From the NCBI GenBank assembly GCA_024663395.1, contig JANFAH010000038.1, forward strand, positions 186,001 to 250,000: a DNA stretch of 64,000 bases, given 5' to 3'. Under the pieces are notes generated by a model. It did not search any database. It was not told the origin of the DNA and saw only the letters and a program-made list of their open reading frames with translations. Within the stretch, counting starts at the first letter, position 1. The number at the start of each line of letters is the position of its first letter. Positions 23,697 to 33,200 of the stretch are shown here, piece by piece. Both the position numbers and the translations under genes were made by a program. This DNA is from Pisolithus tinctorius (taxonomy: Eukaryota; Basidiomycota; Agaricomycetes; Boletales; Pisolithaceae).

Positions 23697-23888
23697 TAGT
23701 GTTGCTGTGGCTCAGCTCCAAAGGCTGACCTGCTCAACAACAAGCAGCTTAGTCACTATGACAACTATTACCAGATGTAGCCTTGAGTTGCCACATACCA
23801 AATGCACAATAATTATTTTAACACTCAATAATATAGATGTGGTATGGACCTTGGCTTAGGACAGCTCCCTGAGCCACAGCAACACTAG
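23697..23888 (-). mobile_element. MITE-like hairpin element in the right arm
   Basis: Inverted copy of the 191 bp element at 5044-5234, with the same TAGTGTTGCTGTGGCTCAG termini. Small differences exist inside (for example CCAGATGTAGCC against CCAAATGTAGCC). Confidence 0.7.
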
Positions 23889-23927
23889 CCCCAGCTGCCA
23901 GAGGGGGAAGTGGGATGTCCCAATGTA

Positions 23928-24015
23928 GCCTTATGATGGAAATGTGACCAGAGCTGGGATTGAAGCAACCTCTTAGGTGATAACCAGTGCTCTAAACAGT
24001 TGAGCAAATATATAT
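23928..24015 (-). repeat. tRNA-derived SINE-like head 3 (right arm)
   Basis: Reverse-complement partner of 4915-5003, with the same GCTTCAATCCC and CTCTGGTCACATTTCCATCA. Confidence 0.6.
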
Positions 24016-24109
24016 TGTCTAGGTACTAATATCAGTAGCATGGGGGAAAACCAGTGACATGGGAACAAGACTATGTGAAGAGCAATGCACCATTCCCCAC
24101 TTGCTCAGA

Positions 24110-24612
24110 GGCTGCTGTGGGACATCCCACTGGTTGCCAGAGAGGGGGGGGATGTCCCAATGTAGCCTTAGAGGCTGTTGTGGGACATCCCACTGCTTGC
24201 CAGAGGGGGGGGAGGGATGTCCCAATGTAGCTTTAGAGGCTATCATGGGACATCCCACTGCTTGCCAGAGAGGGGGAGGGATGTCCCAATGTAGCTTTAG
24301 AGGCTGTCAAGGGACATCCCACTACTTGCCAGAGGGGGGGAGGGATGTCCCAATGTAGCCTTAGAGGCTGTTGTGGGACATCCCACTGCTTGCCAGAGGG
24401 GGGGAGGGATGTCCCAATGTAGCTTTAGAGGCTGTCATGGGACATCCCACTGCTTGCCAGAGGGGGGGAGGGATGTCCCAATGTAGCCTTAGAGGCTATT
24501 GTGGGACATCCCACTGCTTGCCAGAGGGGGGGAGGGATGTCCCAATGTAGCTTTAGTGGCTGTTGTGGGACATCCTACTGCTTGCCAGAGGAGGGGAGGG
24601 ATGTCCCAAAGT
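24110..24612 (-). repeat. Palindromic tandem array R3
   Basis: Right-arm counterpart of array L2, about eight units. Confidence 0.9.
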
Positions 24613-24702
24613 AGCCTCATGAGGAAAATGTGACCAGTCCTAAGATTGAACCAGTGACCTCCTAGGTGTTTACCAGGTGCTGCAACCACTGAGCCATATG
24701 GT
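24612..24702 (-). repeat. tRNA-derived SINE-like head 2 (right arm)
   Basis: Reverse-complement partner of 4231-4320. It is almost unchanged, including the A box-like TGGCTCAGTGG and B box-like GGTTCAATCTT. Confidence 0.65.
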
Positions 24703-25041
24703 CTGGGTACTAGTGTCAGTAGCTTGGGGGCTTAGACTAGCACTGTGGGAACATATCTCCATGAAGTTAATGCACAGAATGCACCATCTCCAATGTGGTC
24801 CCTTCATCTGGCCACTTTTGGAGTGTAAAAACAGTGCACACCCCCTAGGGTCATGCAAATGGTCTGATTGCCTTTTGACCTTGTGTCATGTGATGGATCA
24901 GGATTTACTGCTGTGTTTCCAGGAGGCCTTACTATCAGCCACCTTGTGTCCATGTAACTCACATGATCTGGACTTACTAAGGATGCTGCATGACCCATTG
25001 TACTGAGCATGCATGGGTTCCAGCTGCAGCTCATAACCTGA

Positions 25042-25121
25042 TGAAAATGTGACCAGAGCTGGCATTGAGCCAGGACCCTCTCAGTGTCAAGCAGCTGCTC
25101 TGACCATGGAGCTACCTTGCA
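25042..25121 (-). repeat. tRNA-derived SINE-like head 1 (right arm)
   Basis: Reverse-complement partner of 3812-3896, with TAGCTCCATGG and GGCTCAATGCC retained. Confidence 0.6.
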
Positions 25122-25174
25122 TTGGATTCTCTATGGTGCTTGTAGGATTAGTGCAGATTACTACTTCAACACCT

Positions 25175-25700
25175 TAGAGGCTGTGTTGGGACATCCCTCT
25201 GGTTGCCAGAGGGGAGGGTGGGATGTCCCAATATAGCCTTAGAGGCTGTTGTGGGACATCCCACTGGTTGGCAAAGGGGAGGGTGGGATGTCCCAATGTA
25301 GGCTTAGAGGCTGTTGGGGGACATCCCACTGGTTGGCAGTGGGGAGGGTGGGATGTCCCAATGTAGGCTTGGAGGCTGTTGTGGGACATCCCACTGCTTG
25401 GCAAAGGGGAGGGTGGGACATCCCAACATAGCCTTAGAGGCTGTTGTGGGACATCCCACTGCTTGGCAGAGGGAACAGTGGGATGTCCCAATGTAGCCTT
25501 AGAGGCTGTTGTGGGACATCCCACTGGTTGGCAGAGGGAACAGTGGGATGTCCCAATGTAGCCTTAGAGGCTGTTGTGGGACATCCCACTGGTTGGCAAA
25601 GGGGAGGGTGGGATGTCCCAAGGTAGCCTTGGAGGCTGCTGTGGGACATCCCAAGTCCCCTTATGAAAGTCAGTGGGATGTCCCATCCCAGCCTCAGAGG
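25175..25700 (-). repeat. Palindromic tandem array R4
   Basis: Right-arm counterpart of array L1. It carries about two more units than L1, an unequal copy number between otherwise matching arms. Confidence 0.9.
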
Positions 25701-26417
25701 GCTATGATGGCACATCCTCCTAAGCTACCTTTGCAGACCAGCACAATGCCCCATGACAACCTCAGAGGCTCATCTGGGACATTCTGCCCTCTGCAGATGG
25801 TGTTGCAAAGGTGACCAACACCATGTTCTATGTGGGGGACTTTGAGATATTGGCTTGTCTCACAAGTGTTCAAAAACCATTCACTTCTTCCTTCATACAG
25901 TACAAATTGCATGAGGTATAGACACAAATTGATTGAATTTATTATTGCAATTTTCAAGGCAAATGTGGAGGCCCAGGTGGGTCATCTCCATGGCAACTAG
26001 TGAGATGTCCCAATACAGCAGAATCACATTGTAACGATGTACATGAAAAGTACTATTGTATACTACTATGCATGGTGGGATGGGAGGGGATGTATAGGTC
26101 AAAGGATACTTTGTGGATTAAATCTGTCAGAGGAGCAAGGGGGCTAGGATTTCTGCAGCTATTTCAATGCTAATATAAGCTGCACTTTCAGGAGTAGGGA
26201 CCCCAGTCACCCAAGGCAGTCTTGGGACATCCCAAATAATTGCATTTGAATGGATGGCTATGTGGGAAATCCCATCTGTCCCAGGGCCTAAAAATCTGCA
26301 TAGCCCTGGGACATGACCAGATGTCCCTGGGCAGACCTTGGTCTGGGAGGCTATTAGGCTGGATGGTTTGGAGAAACTATTCAGCCTAAATGCTTATGAA
26401 AAATGGTTACCTGAAGT

Positions 26418-26426
26418 GCTACCAGC
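26418..26426 (+). repeat. Right target-site duplication of the giant KDZ element
   Basis: GCTACCAGC directly after the right terminus, identical to 2637-2645. The next base A is also shared. Confidence 0.75.
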
Positions 26427-27008
26427 AGAGAGCCAGTATTGAATGGGGCAGGAGCTGATCCCCAAAGGGCAGAGTCCTTCAAAGTGAGGGGTGCACTGAG
26501 AGCAACAGTGCCAGAAGAGAGATTTGGGGAGGGGATATACAAAGTCCAGGTACCCTATTCAGTTTTGATTCGAACACTTTATACTGCAAAGTACAGATAC
26601 CTTAGCATGAAAGGCAAGGTGATCAATAGGGACAGGCAGCTCAAAGCCATTCATCAATGCTTAGAATCAAGACTTCATCCACCTAACTGTGAGGTTGAAG
26701 GCCAACAACTGAGATCGAATGAGATTAGCACCTACACCTGTCAGGGTCGAAGACCTATCACTGAAGAGATCTTGAGAATGTACAGGCTTAAGGTGACATC
26801 TTTTACTATGATTTGAACATATACTATGCCAAAACACTTTGTTTCTAGGGTTGAGGTAGTGGTGAATGAAGATGGGCAACTCAAGGTCACTTGGCAGCAC
26901 TTAGCACAAGGGCTTCAGCTGCCAGACGAAGTACCAGACGAAGTACCAGAAGTCAAGCATGCATGCATGCAGAGAGTTGAGGGTACAAGAATGAGAAGGA
27001 TGGTATAG
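26427..27008 (+). pseudogene. Right part of the gene split by the giant transposon
   Basis: The frame that enters the element at 2637 continues here in phase to about 26795. A possible intron (GTGACATC ... TTTCTAG, about 26793-26849) separates it from a final stretch ending TAG at 27006-27008. The splice is not phase-clean, so decay is likely. The protein is basic and unrecognised. A 12 bp direct repeat (CCAGACGAAGTA twice) lies near 26923. Loss of function by insertion is inferred from the continuous frame. Confidence 0.5.
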
Positions 27009-28117
27009 ACAAAGTCCCAGTGAGAGTATTGATATATAGTTTTCCTTAACATGAGTTTTGCTTTGTGTGATGTTGTTCAACCAAGTTGTACTAGCTGTGG
27101 GGTGATTCTACTCACTCTGATGTGTAGTTTTGAGTTTTCTGCGATTTTCCCTGTGCTAAGTTGTCTTAAGGACAAGCAGTAATTAAGAACACATATGCAT
27201 ATAAGGATAGTAAATACATGACTGATTGAGGTTTTTTTTTAGGTACATATACATCTTTGAGCTGCCTTGTAGAGGATCTGTGTCTGCTGTACCAGCTGCT
27301 GCACTGTGTTACACCCTGTTACCATTTTGCACAAAGACTGTGCCTCAAAGAGCAGTCTTTGACTTGCCCTGCACTCAATTTATTACTCACTTGTTCATTT
27401 GCCTGGAGTTTATCTCTGTTGTCATTTGGTTTGAGGTTTGGGTTGTGAGGGGAGTGTTCGAGAGGCAGGGTGTGTGTTCGAGAGGCCTGGTGGCGTTTTG
27501 TAGGCAGAAAGGGTTGTGTTCGAGTAGCAAGGAGGTTAGGGGCAAAGAGTTGTGTTTGAAGGGCATGAGGGTATGTGGTGAGGTCAAGGATAGCAGATGC
27601 AAGGGTGATGATGTTCATGCAAGGAGGAGAGTGACCGAGGATGGTCAAATTCTAAACCACCCCTCAGATGTAGGGAATGAGTTCAAGTTCCCTACAAGAA
27701 GCCATCTTGGTCAGGGGTTTAGGGGTGGAGGATTTCTTTTTGTTTTATTTATTTCTTTTGTTTTTCATGTTTGTACCACTGGACTTAGTGGCAAGCAGCC
27801 ATGTTGCTGACTAAGCACACACACTGTGTTCATGCGAGTTCAGTTTACCCAAGAAGGAATCGATGTCAACAGGCCCTCAGTAGTAGGGTGATTTTGTCCC
27901 ACAATTCAGTGAGTTTTTGAAGTTAGATTTATTACTTTGGGGAGTACCCAAGGTGCCAGGAGGACTGGCAAGAGTTATTGGACAGACAGAGCTAGGTGTC
28001 CTTTCTAGTTCACATTTTTACACTCTTACTCCACTTCTTTTCTCCAGAGAGAACCTCCCTTTTGGGTCACACACAAATCTTGCCCATCACTGATAATTTC
28101 TATTTCTAGGTACCTTC
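27009..28117. other. Low-CpG stretch with no supported gene
   Basis: A plus-strand open frame at 27226-27810 is long, but it starts in a T run, has no recognisable domain and a biased Val/Gly/Arg composition. I do not call it. The right half may be decayed internal sequence of the LTR element whose 3' end follows. Confidence 0.4.
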
Positions 28118-28380
28118 TATTACCTTTTCCTACACTGCTCTGCCCTCTCAGCCTCAGCCTTCTCCCTCCCTGCTCTCTTGGCCTCAAGCCAAGCCTGCTC
28201 CTCCTGCTGGGCTTGCTCAGCTGCCTTGTGCCACTTCCTCTCTTTGGCCTTGGCCCTCATCATCTCCTCTTCATCATCAGTGTCATACTTGATGGTGTCA
28301 TCTGACACCTGGGTCCAGTTGATCACAATCCAGCCTTCACTGTTGTCAACAGTTGTGATGATCAGTCTCAAGGTGGACAT
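28118..28380 (-). CDS. Small minus-strand ORF with Glu/Arg/Lys-rich coiled coil, inside a retroelement remnant
   Basis: ATG at 28378-28380. The protein begins MSTLRLIITTVDNSEGW, has a DTDDEEEMMRAKAKERKWH acidic-to-basic switch, then a long charged helix, and ends at TAA just left of 28120. It is antisense to the direction implied by the adjacent LTR. Such charged-helix ORFs often accompany fungal retroelements, but I recognise no domain and the C-terminus may be truncated. An upstream in-frame ATG exists at 28426-28428. Confidence 0.35.
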
Positions 28381-28517
28381 GATGGTTGAGATACAAAGAA
28401 AAGACACAAAAGGCTTAGCAGGCCACAAGTATCACTTTTTCAAACTCAGCCAAGTTTTGGACTCAGCCTACCACTCTCACAGGGGTCTCATGGGTTCAAC
28501 CCCTAAGAGGGGGATAC

Positions 28518-29069
28518 TGTCATAGTTGTGTCTTGACCCTGGCTGGACTCAGCCTCACCAATTCCTCATACCCAGATGTCCTAGCATGGTGAACACTGCT
28601 TTGCAGTGCATGTCACTTCAGTTGAGCTTTGCCTGGTCTTGTCCCTGGTCCACCCTGTCCCAGTCTCTGTTACATTAGTCATACCTTGCTAATCCTTGTC
28701 TTACCAATTGTCTTAGCAATCTTTGCAAGACCAGCATTACTGGTCTCTGTACTATAGATACTTCTAGTATATAAACTCTTAGATACTCAGCCCATAGTCT
28801 CCAGTCTGAAATCAAATAAGTTCTATCTGTAACCCTCAGCCTTGGACTCAGACTGCAACCCATGCAAGGGAATAGCGCTGCATCACCAGTCACTAAGTCC
28901 AATCAGTCCATCCCTTGTATCTCTGCCCCTTTCCTCTGATCCTGACCTCTTGGCCTTGCACCCACTTCAGTCTCCAGTCCAGCCTCAGCCCAGACACCCT
29001 GAAATTGACACTTTGACTTCAACCCTTGCACAAGAGTCTAGCACATAAGCTAGACTAAGGGTTGTCACA
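28518..29069 (+). mobile_element. 3' LTR of an LTR retrotransposon (probably gypsy-type) with polypurine tract
   Basis: AAGAGGGGGA at 28505-28514 is a polypurine tract, directly followed by TGTCATAGTTGTG. The segment ends GGTTGTCACA at 29069, giving TG...CA termini. Inside is a TATATAAACTC promoter-like box near 28768. No second LTR was found in the window, so only the 3' end of the element remains. Assignment to gypsy is inferred from LTR length and is weak. Confidence 0.5.
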
Positions 29070-30296
29070 CCTCAGTCTTCAGTCTTCAGTCCCCTTGACC
29101 TGTCTCAGACTTAACATGCTGCTAGTGCACTGCCACCAGAAGTGACCATAGAGATATGATGTCATATGAAAGTTGTAGCTTGTAATTACAGAACTATACT
29201 TGTCTTCTCCAGAAGTGAAAAAATGCATGAGCACAATGCAAAATACTTGAAAAATCTGAATCTTTTTACACAATATGTCATTGGATTGTGATGACATCAT
29301 AAGCCAAATTGCAGGCCCTGATGACAGCATCACAGTGGTATGCTCTCCTCATCATGATTCACAAAAAATGGGCAAGATACAGACAGAAGAAGTGCAGTGT
29401 ATTAGGATTAGGGTGAGATTAGCAATGGATTAGGATTAGACTTAGATGAGGTTAGGTTTGGGTTAGAGTTGGACTTGCATAAGGTTAAGATAGGTTTAGG
29501 TTGGGAAGTGATAAGTAGTATTATTTTTGTATGGTTTGGTTAGTGTTCTGATTACTGAAGGTTAGTATTTTGTTGTATAGTGGACTACCAAATGTGTGGA
29601 TTCCAATGAATTGCTGTGAGACTAGTGAACTTTAGAATGTTGTGTAGTGCAGTACCATACTGTGCTGTGGCATGAATGCTGTAGGGCTGGGACACTCTGG
29701 GGACTCTGGGGTACTGTGAGGTAGTGTGACAGCATTGCAATATGTGTAGGAAGCTGACACCCTCTAGTAATTTTTTGGGGGGTTGCTGATATGGGAGTAC
29801 AGTAGTTAACCATAGTACATCAGCAATCTGAAATTTTCTTCAGATCATCAAACCATCAGATATGATTTCAGAGCTTCAGAAAAATTGCCAAGTTACTGAT
29901 GCAGTCAGTAGTAAATAAGAGAATTATGTGGGGGCCAACATGACCAGTGTGCCAGAGTATGTAGAAAGAGTACCAGTGGGAGCAATCCCTGAAGCCAATG
30001 GTATGGTCACTTGAATTGACAAGGCTCTCACCAACTTTGGGAGTAGCCCAGAAGCTGGCAGAATGGCATCCTGCTTTATGAACATGTATACAGGATGGTT
30101 ATTATTTGGCAAAATTACCAATGCAGAATTTCTGCATGCAGTCCATGACAACATTGTACATTGTATCTGCCCCTGTGAGCAAGTATTGATTTCCTGGTGT
30201 AAAATTTAGAGGAATGTAACTATGATCTTAATTGTCCAAAGCACTGATTGTTCACAGTAGAGAAGTAGAAAGATATACATGGATAGTAAACAAAGA
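29070..30296. other. Intergenic repeat-poor stretch with a telomere-like patch
   Basis: No gene is supported. 29398-29520 on the plus strand is a run of degenerate TTAGG-type motifs (TTAGGATTAGGG, GATTAGGATTAGAC, GTTAGGTTTGGGTTAG), reminiscent of the fungal TTAGGG telomere repeat. Confidence 0.45.
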
Positions 30297-33200
30297 CTAA
30301 TTCTCAATAGACCTGAAACATTGATGCCACTTGGTGCCATGAACCATCTGACTCAAATCTAATTCTACACAGCATCCAATGGGGATGACTGCAGTGTTCC
30401 ACATGGAGTAAAAGGGTACCCTGAGTGATGCAGGTATCCACAGCAGCAACCTTCCATTAGGGCCTTTCAACCAGCCATCATTGTGAAGTTTCACAGGTTC
30501 ATCCCTATCAGCATGTGCATCCTGGAGACAATCAAGCAGTTGCCCAGCATCATGCAATGCATGAGAAGACATGGAGGAAAAACATATTGAATGTGCTTAA
30601 TGGTTTCAGTGTAAGTGAGATCCATAAGAAATGGGAAATGCTCACCATATGCAGGGAAAGGCAAGGCACATGCACTCCTTGGATTGTTTGCAGGTGGTTC
30701 AAATGTGTCTTGGTTGCAAAGCATTTCTTCATAACTCTCAGCATCCCAAACCCTCATAGTCTTGTCATCTGAGCCTGAGACAATCCTCTTCCCATCAGGG
30801 GAGAATGCCACTGATCTGACATAATGTGTATGACCCTCCAGAGGACTGCCAACCTGCACACCTCTCTCAGCATCCCAAACCCTCACAGTCTTGTCGTCTG
30901 AGCCTGAGACAATCCTCTTCCCATCAGGGGAGAATGCCACTGTTCTGATATAATGTGTATGACCCTCAAGAGGGCTGCCAACCAGCACACCTCTCTCAGC
31001 ATCCCAAACCCTCACAGTCTTGTCATCTGAGCCTGAGACAATCCTCTTCCCATCAGGGGAGAATGCCACTGATGTGACAGAATCTGTATGACCCTCCAGA
31101 GGGTTGCCAACCAGCACACCTCTCTCAGCATCCCAAACCCTCACAGTCTCATCATCTGAGCCTGAGACAATCCTCTTCCCATCAGGGGAGAACACCACTG
31201 ATCTGACATAATGTGTATGACCCTCCAAAGGGCTCCCAACCTGCACACCTCTCTCAGCATCCCAAACCCTCACAGTCTTGTCACCTGAGCCTGAGACAAT
31301 TCTCTTCCCATCAGGGGAGAATGCCACTGATGTGACACAATTTGTATGATCCTCCAGAGGGCTGCCAACCTGCACACCTCTCTCAGCATCCCAAACCCTC
31401 ACAGTCTTGTCATCTGAGCCTGAGACAATCCTCTTCCCATCAGGGGAGAATGCCACTGATCTGACATAATGTGTATGACCCTCCAGAGGACTGCCAACCT
31501 GCATGCCTCTCTCAGCATCCCAAACCCTCACAGTCTTGTCATCTGAGCCTGAGATAATCCTCTTCCCATCAGGGGAGAATGCCACTGATCTGAAATAATC
31601 TGTATGACCCTCCAGAGGGTTGCCAACCTGCACACCTCTCTCAGCATCCCAAACCCTCACAGTCTTGTCAATAGAGCCTGAGACAATCCTCTTCCCATCA
31701 GGGGAGAATGCCACTGACCTGACATAATCTGTATGACCCTCCAGAGGGTTGCCAACCTGCACACCTCTCTCAGCATCCCAAACCCTTACAGTCATGTCAT
31801 TTGAGCCTGAGACAATCCTCTTCCCATCAGGGGAGAATGCCACTGATCTGACATAATGTGTATGATCCTCCAGAGGGCTGCCAACCTGCACACCTCTCTC
31901 AGCATCCCAAACCCTCACAGTCTTGTCTTCTGAGCCTGAGACAATCCTCTTCCCATCAGGGGAGAATGCCACTGATGTGACATAATGTGTATGCCCTTCC
32001 AGAGGGTTGCCAACCTGCACACCTCTCTCAGCATCCCAAACCCTCACAGTCTTGTCTTCTGAGCCTGAGACAATCCTCTTCCCATCAGGGGAGAATGTCA
32101 CTGATGTGACATAATTTGTATGACCCTCCAGAGGACTGCCAACCTGCACACCTCTCTCAGCATCCCAAACCCTCACAGTCTTATCATTTGAGCCTGAGAC
32201 AATCCTCTTCCCATCAGGGGAGAATGCCACTGATGTGACATAATCTGTATGACCCTCCAGAGGGTTGCCAACCTGCACACCTCTCTCAGCATCCCAAACC
32301 CTCACAGTCTTGTCATTTGAGCCTGAGACAATCCTCTTCTCATCAGGGGAGAATGCCACTGATGTGACATAACGTGTATGACCCTTGCCCTCCAGAGGGC
32401 TGCCAACCTGCACACCTCTCTCAGCATCCCAAACCCTCAAAATCTTGTCATTTGAGCCTGAGAGAATCCTCCTCCCATCAGGGGAGAATGTCACTGATCT
32501 GACATAATCTTTGTGGCCCCCTAAAACCAGCTGAACACCTGGCCACTCCTTGAACCCTCCTGCAAAAACCTCTGCTAGACAATGGAATTTTGGCAGGAGC
32601 ATTTTTGACAGAAAGCTGTTTGAGGGACAAAATGAAAGTGCAGAGATGTAGACGTGCATTGCACTGTGTGAGATTGCATTGCCAAAGTTCCAAATGAACT
32701 GTATCCCATCTTGTGCCAATGCTAATGTATCCTCGAGCCCACTTTGGCCCTTTCATAGGTCTCAGATGATGATATGCATAAATTATGGAATACTCACTTG
32801 TAGCCACTTTGCAGTACAGGCAAGAGCATCTGCAGTATTCCCAACTAAACCAAGCAGACTCATGGCCTCAAGCCAGAACAGAAGCCTTTCACTTCCAACC
32901 ACAGTGTGCACCAGCGCTGCCAGCCTGGAGTCAAATGCGGTCTGCTGTAGATGTTTCGCCCAGAATCGACAGGAATAAGATAGATGTGGCAAGATGTTTT
33001 GGGCACTCCTCTCGGGTAAATCATGAATGTCGACATTGCTGAAGTAGGAACTCTCCAGTCCACAGATGTTGAACTTCAGATCCCTGCAAAGAATTTGCAA
33101 TGACGCAAAGGACTGGCCATACGAGTCGCTCATGTCAATGAAGTAGACCCCACTCCGTGAACGATCGGTTAGGAAGTCGTAGAATGATGCATGGAGAGGG

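Larger units (their letters stand above)
2646..26417 (+). mobile_element. Giant KDZ-superfamily DNA transposon with multi-kb inverted-repeat arms and cargo
   Basis: The element is bounded by a 9-10 bp direct repeat. It begins ACTTCAGGTAACCA and ends in the reverse complement, TGGTTACCTGAAGT. The outer 2.7-2.9 kb of the two ends are close inverted copies (about 2646-5395 against 23530-26417). The inner arm parts are looser arrays of the same palindromic units. Inside are a KDZ transposase gene (18132-22000, plus strand, just inside the right arm) and three other genes: minus 8819-12271, minus 13172-13715 and plus 15570-17809. At about 23.8 kb with cargo it is far larger than a minimal KDZ transposon. 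Transposase and cargo each carry TGA interruptions, so this copy is probably dead. The superfamily call rests on the transposase; the boundaries are read directly. Confidence 0.85.
22110..26417 (-). repeat. Right inverted-repeat arm of the KDZ element
   Basis: Reverse-complement counterpart of the left arm. Diagnostic matches include the tip (26220-26417 against 2646-2840), the unique spacer at 24700-25040 (against 3890-4240) and the hairpin element at 23697-23888 (against 5044-5234). Array copy numbers differ between arms, so the arrays have expanded or contracted since the arms were made identical. The arm begins about 110 bp after the transposase stop codon. Confidence 0.85.

Noticed and set aside
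22433..25814. Many open frames of 60-140 aa in the palindromic arrays on both strands
   Set aside because: They are translations of the tandem unit in several frames at once, with no start context or selection pattern. The same peptides occur on the opposite strand of the other arm.
2646..26417. Starship-type giant element
   Set aside because: No DUF3435 captain tyrosine recombinase lies at an end, and Starships do not have long terminal inverted repeats. The enzyme inside is a KDZ transposase. The tyrosine recombinase at 57 kb is unrelated in position and type.
27226..27810. 194-residue plus-strand open frame
   Set aside because: Starts in a T run, biased composition, no domain, no introns, and lies in decayed repeat DNA. 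Not enough to call a gene.
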